NCBI GenBank assembly: GCA_021203545.1
Contig: JAJQAZ010000164.1
Span: 1 to 44,036 of the forward strand
Direction of reading: 5' to 3'
DNA: 44,036 nt
From: Tannerellaceae bacterium
GTDB lineage: Bacteria; Bacteroidota; Bacteroidia; Bacteroidales; Tannerellaceae
Position numbers and translations under genes: made by a program
The notes under the pieces: model-generated
Seen by the model: the letters and a program-made list of their open reading frames with translations, nothing else
Database searches by the model: none
Told to the model about the DNA's origin: nothing
Shown: positions 36,562 to 44,036 of the stretch, piece after piece
Position numbering within the stretch: the first letter of the stretch is position 1
Layout: every line of letters begins with the position of its first letter

Positions 36562-37470
36562 ATGAAAATCGTATCGAAAGTTCTTTTTACTTTAGTTCTG
36601 TGCACTGCCCTTTTACCACTAAATAGCTGGGGCCAGCGGAAGCTGGCATCTTACCAAAAATATATCAACCATTACAGTGGGTTGGCTATACGCCATCAAC
36701 AAAAATATAAAATACCGGCTAGTATTACCCTTGCACAGGGTATTCTGGAATCGGGAGCCGGACAGAGTGTGCTGGCTCGTAAATCGAATAACCATTTTGG
36801 GATTAAATGCCATTCCGACTGGAAGGGAGGCAGGGTTTACCATGATGATGATAAGAGGGGAGAATGTTTCCGGAAATACAAGAAAGTAGAAGATTCGTAT
36901 GAAGACCATTCCCGTTTCCTGGCCGAACGGTCGCGTTATGCGGAACTGTTTAAACTAAAAATCACGGACTATAAAGGTTGGGCACGGGGACTGCAGCGTT
37001 GTGGATATGCAACGGATAAAGCGTATGCCAATAAACTGATCAAAGTGATTGAGGACTACCAGTTATATAAATATGATACGCAGGGAGGACGCTCAAAGAA
37101 TGCAAAAACTTCTGTTCCGGCACCCATAATTAAACGTACGGTTTATAAAACCCACGGACTCATCTATGTATATGCCGAAGATAATGATACCTTCCAGTCC
37201 ATAGCCGAAGCAACCGGCATGAAGGCAAAACAGTTAATTAAATATAATGAGGTGCCTGCCGGATTCCCGTTGCAGAAAGGAGATATTGTGTATTTACAGA
37301 AAAAGAAGAAAAAAGCGGATAAGCCTCACTATACACATGTAGTGCAGATTGGTGAATCTATGCATACAATAGCCCAGCAATACGGTATCCGGATCGAAAA
37401 CCTGTATAAGATGAATAAACAGGATCCCGATTATATTCCGCAGGAAGGAGATGTATTAAAACTTAGATAA
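36562..37470 (+). CDS. Glucosaminidase (GH73-type) with two LysM domains
   Basis: A signal peptide (ends NSWGQ) is followed by a GH73-like endo-beta-N-acetylglucosaminidase domain (~30-165) with catalytic Glu63 in QGILESGAG and SNNHFGIKCHSDWKGG. Two LysM modules (~194-246 and ~256-302) bind peptidoglycan. It cuts glycan strands in the periplasm and likely works in wall turnover or division. It has no lipobox, unlike its divergent NlpC neighbour. It is 302 residues long and complete. Confidence 0.92.
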   Translation: MKIVSKVLFTLVLCTALLPLNSWGQRKLASYQKYINHYSGLAIRHQQKYKIPASITLAQGILESGAGQSVLARKSNNHFGIKCHSDWKGGRVYHDDDKRGECFRKYKKVEDSYEDHSRFLAERSRYAELFKLKITDYKGWARGLQRCGYATDKAYANKLIKVIEDYQLYKYDTQGGRSKNAKTSVPAPIIKRTVYKTHGLIYVYAEDNDTFQSIAEATGMKAKQLIKYNEVPAGFPLQKGDIVYLQKKKKKADKPHYTHVVQIGESMHTIAQQYGIRIENLYKMNKQDPDYIPQEGDVLKLR

Positions 37471-37486
37471 ATACACCGAAATGTAT

Positions 37487-37494
37487 TACCTTTG
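37487..37494 (+). promoter_or_regulatory. -7 element for purM
   Basis: TACCTTTG is a perfect TAnnTTTG match 20 bp before the purM ATG, directly after the glucosaminidase stop, which suggests a promoter for the purM-prfA-pyrF group. Confidence 0.6.
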
Positions 37495-37514
37495 CACCTC
37501 AAATAACAAAAACA

Positions 37515-38681
37515 ATGAGTGACCAGCGATATAACTTACGGGGAGTATCAGCCTCCAAAGAGGATGTTCATAGTGCCATCCGGAATATAGATAAAGGAAT
37601 TTATCCCAAAGCTTTTTGTAAAATTATTCCGGATATACTGGGTGGAGATCCTGCCTATTGTAACATAATGCATGCCGACGGGGCCGGAACCAAATCGTCC
37701 CTTGCGTATATGTATTGGAAAGAAACGGGCGATCTGTCTGTCTGGAAAGGAATTGCGCAGGATGCCCTGATTATGAATATTGACGATCTGCTCTGTGTAG
37801 GGGCAGTAGATAATATATTAGTCTCTTCTACTATAGGAAGAAACAAACTATTGATTACCGGCGAAGTAATCTCTGCGATCATTAATGGCACCGATGAGTT
37901 GCTTACCGAACTGCAGGAGATGGGTGTGGGCTGTTATGCAACCGGTGGGGAAACCGCCGATGTAGGAGACCTTGTCCGCACAATTATTGTGGACAGCACT
38001 GTAACCTGCCGGATGAAACGTGCGGATGTAATAGATAACAGCCGTATACAGGGAGGCGACGTAATAGTAGGACTCTCTTCTACCGGTCAGGCAACTTACG
38101 AAAAAGGATATAACGGCGGTATGGGAAGCAACGGGCTCACCTCCGCACGCCACGATGTGTTTAATAAATACCTGGCTGCCAAATATCCGGAAAGTTTTGA
38201 CGCGGCTGTACCGGAAGAATTGGTATATTCGGGTTCTTATCACCTGACCGACCAAATAGAAGGCCTGGGGCTTGATGCCGGAAAGCTGGTACTTTCGCCA
38301 ACCCGTACCTATGCTCCGGTAATTAAAAAAATACTGGATCAATTGCGCCCTGAAATTCATGGTATGGTGCACTGCTCGGGTGGCGCACAGACCAAAGTGA
38401 TGCATTTTGTGGAGAATAAACGAATCACTAAAAACAACCTGTTCCCCGTGCCTCCTCTTTTTGATATCATACAGAAAGAGAGCGGAACTTCGTGGAGCGA
38501 AATGTATAAAGTATTCAATATGGGACACCGGATGGAAATTTACCTGTCTCCGGAGCATGCCGCGCAGGTCATTGCTATCAGCAATGAATTCGGAGTTGAT
38601 GCCCGTATTGTGGGGTTTGTAGAAGATTCAGATAAAAACGAATTAATTATAGAAAGCGACAAAGGTCGTTTCACCTATTGA
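37515..38681 (+). CDS. purM: Phosphoribosylformylglycinamidine cyclo-ligase (AIR synthase)
   Basis: A 388-residue PurM-family protein. It closes FGAM to 5-aminoimidazole ribonucleotide with ATP, the fifth step of purine synthesis. Visible features are the early glycine/aspartate block HADGAGTKSSLAY, MNIDDLLCVGA, GGETADVGDLV, GGDVIVGLSSTGQATYEKGYNGG and the late MVHCSGGAQTK. It is the longer Bacteroidetes form rather than the ~345-residue enterobacterial form. prfA starts 5 bp after its stop. Confidence 0.94.
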   Translation: MSDQRYNLRGVSASKEDVHSAIRNIDKGIYPKAFCKIIPDILGGDPAYCNIMHADGAGTKSSLAYMYWKETGDLSVWKGIAQDALIMNIDDLLCVGAVDNILVSSTIGRNKLLITGEVISAIINGTDELLTELQEMGVGCYATGGETADVGDLVRTIIVDSTVTCRMKRADVIDNSRIQGGDVIVGLSSTGQATYEKGYNGGMGSNGLTSARHDVFNKYLAAKYPESFDAAVPEELVYSGSYHLTDQIEGLGLDAGKLVLSPTRTYAPVIKKILDQLRPEIHGMVHCSGGAQTKVMHFVENKRITKNNLFPVPPLFDIIQKESGTSWSEMYKVFNMGHRMEIYLSPEHAAQVIAISNEFGVDARIVGFVEDSDKNELIIESDKGRFTY

Positions 38682-38686
38682 AATAG

Positions 38687-39772
38687 ATGGCCGAAAGCAG
38701 TTTATTAAATAGATTAGACGGATTAGTCAGCCGTTTCGAAGAGGTTGGTACCCTGATTACCGATCCGGGTGTTATTGCTGACATGAAACGGTTCGTTAAA
38801 TTAACCAAAGAATATCGCGATCTGGAAAAAATCGTTCAGGCCCGGGAAGAATATATACAGGTACTGAATGGGATAGAGGAAGCTAAAACCATTCTGGAGA
38901 ACGAGCAGGACCAGGAGTTGCGGGAAATGGCCCGCGAGGAACTGGATGCCTGCACCAATCGTATACCCGCGCTGGAAGAAGAGATCAAACTATTATTGGT
39001 GCCTGCCGACCCGCAGGACGATAAGAATGCGATCGTAGAAATACGGGGAGGCACCGGTGGCGACGAAGCTGCTATTTTTGCCGGCGACCTGTACCGCATG
39101 TACGTGAAGTATTGCGAAAATAAAGGGTGGAAGATCGAACTGACCAGTTATACCGAAGGTACTTCCGGAGGGTTTAAGGAAATTATTTTTACCGTATCCG
39201 GCGAAGGTGTGTATGGTGTACTGAAATATGAATCGGGTGTTCACCGTGTACAGCGTGTCCCGCAGACAGAAACCCAGGGGTGTGTACATACTTCGGCCGC
39301 GACGGTCGCCGTATTGCCGGAAGCCGACGAATTTGATGTGGAGATCAAAGAATCCGATATTCGTACCGATATATTCTGTGCTTCGGGGCACGGAGGCCAG
39401 TCGGTAAATACGACCTATTCGGCTATCCGCCTGGTACATATACCAACCGGGATAACCGTACAGTGCCAGGACGAAAAATCCCAGTTAAAAAACAAAGCAA
39501 AAGCAATGGTGGAGTTGCACAGCCGTATTTATAATATGGAATACCAGAAGTTTCTGGATGAAATTGCCTCCAAACGGAAAACAATGGTGTCGTCCGGCGA
39601 CCGGTCTGCCAAAATCCGTACCTATAATTATCCGCAGGGACGTATCACCGATCACCGTATCAATTATACGGTTTACAACCTGTCCGCTTTTATGGATGGA
39701 GAAATACAGGATTGTATAGATCACCTGATCGTAGCTGAGAATGCGGAGCGGCTCAAAGAGTCAGAGTTGTAA
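38687..39772 (+). CDS. prfA: Peptide chain release factor 1
   Basis: A 361-residue class I release factor. The peptidyl-tRNA hydrolysis motif GGQ is at 236-238 (ASGHGGQSVN), and the stop codon recognition motif PxT is at 192-194 (RVPQTETQG), so it is RF1, reading UAA and UAG, not RF2. The length is standard. It is packed tightly between purM and pyrF. Full RF1 presence also argues that the TAG codons in the fimbrillin and J-like genes are true stops. Confidence 0.96.
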   Translation: MAESSLLNRLDGLVSRFEEVGTLITDPGVIADMKRFVKLTKEYRDLEKIVQAREEYIQVLNGIEEAKTILENEQDQELREMAREELDACTNRIPALEEEIKLLLVPADPQDDKNAIVEIRGGTGGDEAAIFAGDLYRMYVKYCENKGWKIELTSYTEGTSGGFKEIIFTVSGEGVYGVLKYESGVHRVQRVPQTETQGCVHTSAATVAVLPEADEFDVEIKESDIRTDIFCASGHGGQSVNTTYSAIRLVHIPTGITVQCQDEKSQLKNKAKAMVELHSRIYNMEYQKFLDEIASKRKTMVSSGDRSAKIRTYNYPQGRITDHRINYTVYNLSAFMDGEIQDCIDHLIVAENAERLKESEL

Positions 39773-39793
39773 CAATATAAAAAAGAGAATCAA

Positions 39794-40624
39794 ATGAACA
39801 AGACGCAATTAGTTGAAAATATTAAAAGGAAACAATCTTTCCTGTGTGTCGGACTTGACACGGACATAAAGAAGATTCCCGCTCATCTGCTGACGGATGA
39901 AGATCCGTTGTTTACATTTAATAAAGCTATTATTGATGCTACGGCTGCCTATTGTGTGGCTTATAAACCGAATCTGGCCTTTTACGAAAGCCTGGGAACA
40001 AAAGGTGTGCAGGCCTTCGAAAAGACTGTTGCCTACCTGAAAGAAAATTATCCGGACCAGTTTATTATTGCGGATGCCAAACGGGGCGATATCGGGAATA
40101 CATCCGAAATGTATGCCCGTTCGTTTTTTGACCATGTAAAAGTTGATGCTGTAACGGTTGCTCCATATATGGGAGAAGACAGTGTAAAACCGTTTCTTAT
40201 CTATCCGGAAAGCTGGGTAATCCTGCTGGCTTTGACATCCAACAAAGGTTCGATGGATTTCCAGATGCTGGAAATGGCGGACGGCGAAAAACTGTTCGAA
40301 AAAGTATTGAAAAAGTCGCAGGAATGGGCAACGGACGAACAAATGATGTTTGTGGTAGGAGCCACCCGGGGCGAAATGTTTAAAGATATCCGTAAACATG
40401 CTCCAAACCACTTCCTGCTGGTTCCGGGTGTAGGTGCACAGGGCGGTAGCCTGAAAGAGGTGGCCGACTATGGAATGAATGAACAGTGTGGCTTGTTGGT
40501 AAATTCATCGCGTGCAATTATTTATGCGGATTCTTCCGAACGTTTTGCAGAGACGGCCGGAAAGGAAGCACATGTTTTACAACAGGAAATGGCCCAATAT
40601 TTGCAGGATAAAGGAATTATTTAG
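39794..40624 (+). CDS. pyrF: Orotidine 5'-phosphate decarboxylase
   Basis: A 276-residue OMP decarboxylase of the longer type 2 family. It makes UMP from OMP. Substrate and catalytic words are [38 protein letters not shown] (with the catalytic Lys/Asp pair) and [12 protein letters not shown] near the end. It starts 21 bp after prfA. The joint operon of a purine gene, RF1 and a pyrimidine gene ties nucleotide supply with translation. Confidence 0.95.
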   Translation: MNKTQLVENIKRKQSFLCVGLDTDIKKIPAHLLTDEDPLFTFNKAIIDATAAYCVAYKPNLAFYESLGTKGVQAFEKTVAYLKENYPDQFIIADAKRGDIGNTSEMYARSFFDHVKVDAVTVAPYMGEDSVKPFLIYPESWVILLALTSNKGSMDFQMLEMADGEKLFEKVLKKSQEWATDEQMMFVVGATRGEMFKDIRKHAPNHFLLVPGVGAQGGSLKEVADYGMNEQCGLLVNSSRAIIYADSSERFAETAGKEAHVLQQEMAQYLQDKGII

Positions 40625-40656
40625 AATCTGTAATAAGGATTCCCGATAATTTTTAC

Positions 40657-40664
40657 CAAATTTG
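40657..40664 (+). promoter_or_regulatory. Candidate -7 element for lpx operon
   Basis: CAAATTTG matches TAnnTTTG at all but the first base and lies 64 bp before the lpxD ATG in a 103-bp gap. Confidence 0.4.
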
Positions 40665-40727
40665 CACGCGGCCATTGGGTGAAAGCGTGATGCAGTTTAT
40701 TTTTGTAAATCAAATCAGAGAATATAA

Positions 40728-41789
40728 ATGGAGTTTACAGCCAAACAGTTAGCAGACTTTTTACAGGGAGCTGTTGACGGTAATCCGGATGTAAAAGTTT
40801 CTAACTTTTCAAGAATAGAGGAAGGAACAGGAGGGACATTGACTTTCCTGGCTAATCCCAAATATGAACATTACATCTATACTACCAGGGCCTCCATTGT
40901 TCTGGTAAATACAGACTTTGTTCCCTCCGAACCCCTGAAAGTAACTCTTGTACGGGTTAAAAATGCCTATCAGAGTCTGGCGCAGTTGATGGAATTGGTT
41001 GGCAAATCAACGGCCCGGAAAACCGGGATAGCTCCTACAGCTATCATACCGGAAAGCGCGCAGGTTGGGAAGGATTGTTTTATTGGACCTTATGCAGTAA
41101 TCGGCGAGAATGTAACCATTGGCGACAATTGCATGGTTCATCCCCATGTATGTATTGGTGATAATGTAACCATTGGCGACAATTGTATCTTATATCCCCA
41201 TGTAACAATTTATGCGGATTGTATAATCGGTAAAAACGGAATATGCCATGCCGGATCGGTAATCGGTGCGGATGGGTTCGGATTTGCCCGCGATCCGGAA
41301 ATAAATGTTTATAATAAAATACCCCAACTTGGTAATGTAATCATAGAAGATGATGTTGAAATAGGGGCAAATACAACCATTGACCGTGCTGTAATGGGAT
41401 CTACCATTGTGCGGAAAGGGGTGAAACTGGATAACCTTATAATGATAGCCCACAATGTAGAGGTGGGTGAAAATACAGTGATGGCTTCGCAGGTAGGTGT
41501 GTCCGGTTCGGTAAAAATCGGAAAAAACTGCATGTTTGGCGGACAGGCCGGCATGTCAGGACATATTCGCATCGAAGACAATGTAAGTATCGGTCCGCAG
41601 GCCGGTATTATCGGAGATGTAAAAGAGGGTAGTAAAGTACTGGGTGCCCCGGCTATTGATTCGCGTGCTTATATGCGGTCCAGTGCCGTATTCAATCGTT
41701 TACCTGATATGTACCGTACATTAGGGCGTCTGGAAAAAGAAATAGAAAAGATCAAAGAAATAATAAATAATCTAACAAGCTTATGTTAA
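40728..41789 (+). CDS. lpxD: UDP-3-O-acylglucosamine N-acyltransferase
   Basis: The 353-residue protein has the LpxD N-terminal uridine-binding domain ([14 protein letters not shown] ... [19 protein letters not shown]) followed by about ten hexapeptide (IGD/VTIGDN) repeats forming a left-handed beta helix, and a C-terminal helix. It transfers the second hydroxyacyl chain in lipid A synthesis in the cytosol. The words [15 protein letters not shown] and [11 protein letters not shown] are typical. It overlaps lpxC/fabZ by 7 bp and is the first gene of a lipid A block. Confidence 0.95.
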   Translation: MEFTAKQLADFLQGAVDGNPDVKVSNFSRIEEGTGGTLTFLANPKYEHYIYTTRASIVLVNTDFVPSEPLKVTLVRVKNAYQSLAQLMELVGKSTARKTGIAPTAIIPESAQVGKDCFIGPYAVIGENVTIGDNCMVHPHVCIGDNVTIGDNCILYPHVTIYADCIIGKNGICHAGSVIGADGFGFARDPEINVYNKIPQLGNVIIEDDVEIGANTTIDRAVMGSTIVRKGVKLDNLIMIAHNVEVGENTVMASQVGVSGSVKIGKNCMFGGQAGMSGHIRIEDNVSIGPQAGIIGDVKEGSKVLGAPAIDSRAYMRSSAVFNRLPDMYRTLGRLEKEIEKIKEIINNLTSLC

Positions 41790-43168
41790 AGCAGAAGACT
41801 CTTGCTAATAGTTTCTCTTTAGAAGGAAAAGGATTGCATACAGGATTGAATATCCGTATCACTTTTAACCCCGCTCCTGATAATCACGGTTACAAGATCA
41901 GGAGGGTCGATCTTGAAGGCCAGCCGGTGATTGATGCCGTAGCAGAGAATGTGGCCGGTACTCAACGGGGAACCGTACTCTCAAAAAATAATATACAGGT
42001 AAGCACAATTGAGCATGCTATGGCGGCGTTGTATGCTTATGAAATAGATAATTGCCTGATAGACGTTGATGCACCTGAATTCCCCATTCTTGACGGTAGT
42101 TCACGTTTTTTTGCTGAAGCCATCGAACGGGTAGGGGTAGTAGAGCAGGGGTCACCCAAAGACTTCTATATTGTAAAACATAAAATAGAGGTAAAAGATG
42201 AAGAAACCGGTTCGTCAGTAATGATTCTGCTGGATGATAAATTCAGTGTCAATGTGCTGATCTCTTTTGATTCACCGGTGCTTTCCAACCAATATGCAAC
42301 CCTGAATGACCTGAGTGAATTTCCTTCAGAGATGGCAGCCTGCCGTACCTTTGTTTTTGTGCGCGAAATTGAAATGTTGTGGAAAAACGGCCTGATTAAA
42401 GGCGGTGATCTGGATAACGCAATCGTTATTTATGACCGCAAAATGTCACAGGAAGAGTTGAATAAACTGGCGGATGAGATTGGTATGACCCGCCCGGATA
42501 TGCAGGACCTGGGATATGTGAACGACAAACCGCTGGTGTTCGATAACGAGCCGGCCCGCCATAAATTGCTGGATGTACTGGGAGATATTGCCCTGATCGG
42601 AAAACCGATCAATGGCCGTATTATTGCAACCCGTCCGGGGCATAAGATCAATAATCAACTGGCACGTCTGATCCGTAAAGATATAAAACTGAACGAGGTA
42701 CAGGCACCTGTTTACGACCCGAACCGGGAGCCTGTTATGGATGTAAACCGGATTAAAGAACTGTTGCCTCACCGGTATCCTTTTTTGTTGGTTGATAAAA
42801 TTATAGAAATAGGAGGTAACCGCATTGTCGGAGTTAAAAATACAACGGTAAATGAACCATTTTTTATGGGGCATTTCCCCCAGGAACCGGTTATGCCCGG
42901 TGTATTGCTTGTTGAGGCTATGGCACAAACGGGTGGTTTATTGGTTCTTAACTCTGTAGAAGAGCCGGAACGCTATTCTACCTACTTCCTCAAAATAGAT
43001 GGTGTTAAATTCCGTCAGAAGGTTGTACCGGGAGATACCCTGATCCTTCGCCTGGAAATGATAGCACCGATCCGCCGGGGAATCTCGACCATGAAAGGAT
43101 ATGTATTTGTGGGAGAAAAGCTGGTTGCAGAAGCCGGGTTTATGGCTCAGATTATAAAAAACAAATAA
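41783..43168 (+). CDS. lpxC/fabZ: Bifunctional LpxC deacetylase / FabZ dehydratase
   Basis: The 461-residue fusion has an LpxC domain (~1-305) with [11 protein letters not shown], the zinc-site string [13 protein letters not shown], and [10 protein letters not shown], and a FabZ hot-dog domain (~318-461) with [14 protein letters not shown] and the catalytic [19 protein letters not shown]. LpxC performs the committed deacetylation of lipid A. FabZ dehydrates hydroxyacyl-ACP in fatty acid synthesis. The fusion links the two branches that share hydroxyacyl-ACP and is typical of Bacteroidetes. The start ATG lies inside lpxD. Confidence 0.96.
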   Translation: MLKQKTLANSFSLEGKGLHTGLNIRITFNPAPDNHGYKIRRVDLEGQPVIDAVAENVAGTQRGTVLSKNNIQVSTIEHAMAALYAYEIDNCLIDVDAPEFPILDGSSRFFAEAIERVGVVEQGSPKDFYIVKHKIEVKDEETGSSVMILLDDKFSVNVLISFDSPVLSNQYATLNDLSEFPSEMAACRTFVFVREIEMLWKNGLIKGGDLDNAIVIYDRKMSQEELNKLADEIGMTRPDMQDLGYVNDKPLVFDNEPARHKLLDVLGDIALIGKPINGRIIATRPGHKINNQLARLIRKDIKLNEVQAPVYDPNREPVMDVNRIKELLPHRYPFLLVDKIIEIGGNRIVGVKNTTVNEPFFMGHFPQEPVMPGVLLVEAMAQTGGLLVLNSVEEPERYSTYFLKIDGVKFRQKVVPGDTLILRLEMIAPIRRGISTMKGYVFVGEKLVAEAGFMAQIIKNK

Positions 43169-43182
43169 AAGAACATCATATT

Positions 43183-43968
43183 ATGAGTCACTCATCATTA
43201 GCTGTCATACATCCCGAAGCACAAATCGGGCAGAATGTGACTATTGGCCCTTTCGCTGTCATAGAAAAAGATGTGATCATTGGCGATAACTGCCATATAT
43301 ACTCCCATGCGGTTATTCTGAACGGAGCACGTATTGGAAACAACTGTACAATATTCCCCAATGCTGTTATTGCCGGCATACCGCAGGATTTAAAATTCAG
43401 AGGAGAAGATTCCATAGCTGAGATTGGTAATAATACGACTATACGTGAATGTGTAACAGTAAATAGGGGCACAGCTTCCCGGGGTAAAACAGTTGTAGGA
43501 AGTAACTGTTTGCTTATGGCTTATTCGCATATCGCACATGACTGTATTTTAAAAGATAATATAATCATAGGGAATGCGACCCAATTAGCCGGGGAAGTAG
43601 AAGTAGAGGATCATGCTATTATAAGCGGAGGCTGTCTGGTACACCAGTTTGTACGGATTTCATCTCATGTGATGATACAGGGTGGTTCCCGTATAGGTAA
43701 AGATATACCTCCTTATACCCTGATCGGCCGCGAGCCGATTGTTTATTGTGGTATTAATATTGTAGGGTTGCGCCGCCGCGGATTTACCAACGAGCAGGTA
43801 TTCCTGATCCAGGATATTTACCGTACCCTATATACCCGCGGACTGAACAATTCGGAAGCCCTGCGCTGCATTGAAACCGAATATAGCCCAAGCATAGAAC
43901 GGGACCTGATCCTCAATTTCATCAAATCCTCTACCCGCGGTATCGTACGTGGCTCGATAGATGAGTAA
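43183..43968 (+). CDS. lpxA: UDP-N-acetylglucosamine acyltransferase
   Basis: The 261-residue protein has the left-handed hexapeptide repeat helix (IGQNVTIGPF, VIIGDNCHIYSH, ARIGNNCTIFPN) and the LpxA-type active site with His119 in YSHIAHDCIL. It then has the helical C-terminus FTNEQVFLIQDIYRTLY. It catalyses the first step of lipid A synthesis. It starts 14 bp after lpxC/fabZ. This order places LpxD, LpxC and LpxA in one transcript. Confidence 0.96.
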   Translation: MSHSSLAVIHPEAQIGQNVTIGPFAVIEKDVIIGDNCHIYSHAVILNGARIGNNCTIFPNAVIAGIPQDLKFRGEDSIAEIGNNTTIRECVTVNRGTASRGKTVVGSNCLLMAYSHIAHDCILKDNIIIGNATQLAGEVEVEDHAIISGGCLVHQFVRISSHVMIQGGSRIGKDIPPYTLIGREPIVYCGINIVGLRRRGFTNEQVFLIQDIYRTLYTRGLNNSEALRCIETEYSPSIERDLILNFIKSSTRGIVRGSIDE

Positions 43969-44036
43969 TTTTTCAGTAGTCATCACTCACTTCGTTCGTT
44001 AGTAGTCACCAGTCGCTACGCTCCTTAGGAGTCATC
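43969..44036. repeat. Short degenerate repeats after lpxA, cut by window end
   Basis: The final 68 bases contain two related blocks, agtagtcatcactcac and agtagtcaccagtcgc, plus ttcgttcg and tacgctcc words. This is low-complexity intergenic sequence. No gene begins before the edge. Confidence 0.45.

Noticed and set aside
37848-38558. Long antisense open frame of 236 codons within purM
   Set aside because: It is a shadow of the purM codons. The + strand protein is a complete PurM with all motifs.
39809-40411. Antisense open frame of 200 codons within pyrF
   Set aside because: It lies wholly inside pyrF, and its translation shows no domain or sensible composition.

Overview
The window looks like chromosomal DNA of a Bacteroidales bacterium, probably near Parabacteroides/Tannerellaceae, although I cannot fix the genus. 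Supporting marks are a type III glutamine synthetase, fimbrillin (FimA/Mfa-type) lipoprotein clusters with DUF3575/DUF3868-type partners, a fused LpxC-FabZ protein, a lipid A block (lpxD, lpxC/fabZ, lpxA), and several perfect matches to the Bacteroidetes -7 promoter element TAnnTTTG.

Layout. 1-0.8 kb: non-coding repeats including a large interrupted palindrome. 0.8-1.66 kb (minus): an AraC-type regulator split at a T9 tract. 1.97-4.15 kb (minus): glnN with a clear terminator. 4.46-19.35 kb: a fimbrial (type V pilus-like) locus. It holds a broken tip-type fimbrillin, an intact lipoprotein fimbrillin, two more split AraC-type regulators, a DUF3575 barrel protein, a DUF3868/OmpA-like protein, the major fimbrillin, a FimB/Mfa2 anchor, an 806-residue BACON/FISUMP tip protein and a multiply frame-shifted last fimbrillin. 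19.4-24.3 kb: membrane pyrophosphatase (minus), divergent from a patatin-like esterase that overlaps a cytoplasmic GH13 amylase. 24.3-25.1 kb: a hairpin-rich repeat element. 25.07-25.99 kb: a frame-split membrane protein. 26.3-35.8 kb: a probable chaperone-centred operon. 35.95-37.5 kb: two divergent cell wall enzymes. 37.5-44 kb: purM, prfA, pyrF, lpxD, lpxC/fabZ, lpxA.

The most novel part is 26.3-35.8 kb. It encodes a J-domain-like protein without a visible HPD motif, a CFI-box (CYIAT) protein, a membrane-anchored coiled-coil protein whose C-terminus reads like the GrpE beta domain, a divergent 832-residue Hsp70, a kinase-like protein that has lost the HRD aspartate, an AAA ATPase, a TerB-like protein, a small membrane protein and a membrane HExxH peptidase. 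A small Asp-rich protein is encoded divergently. I read this as a self-contained, membrane-linked proteostasis or stress system. A dispersed 26-bp repeat occurs on both sides of the operon.

The second notable theme is frame disruption. All three AraC paralogues, the DUF3575 and DUF3868 genes and the last fimbrillin are split at homopolymers or at a heptanucleotide repeat, while almost all housekeeping genes are intact. This fits phase variation or decay of the fimbrial locus better than uniform sequencing error, but read-level data are needed to decide.
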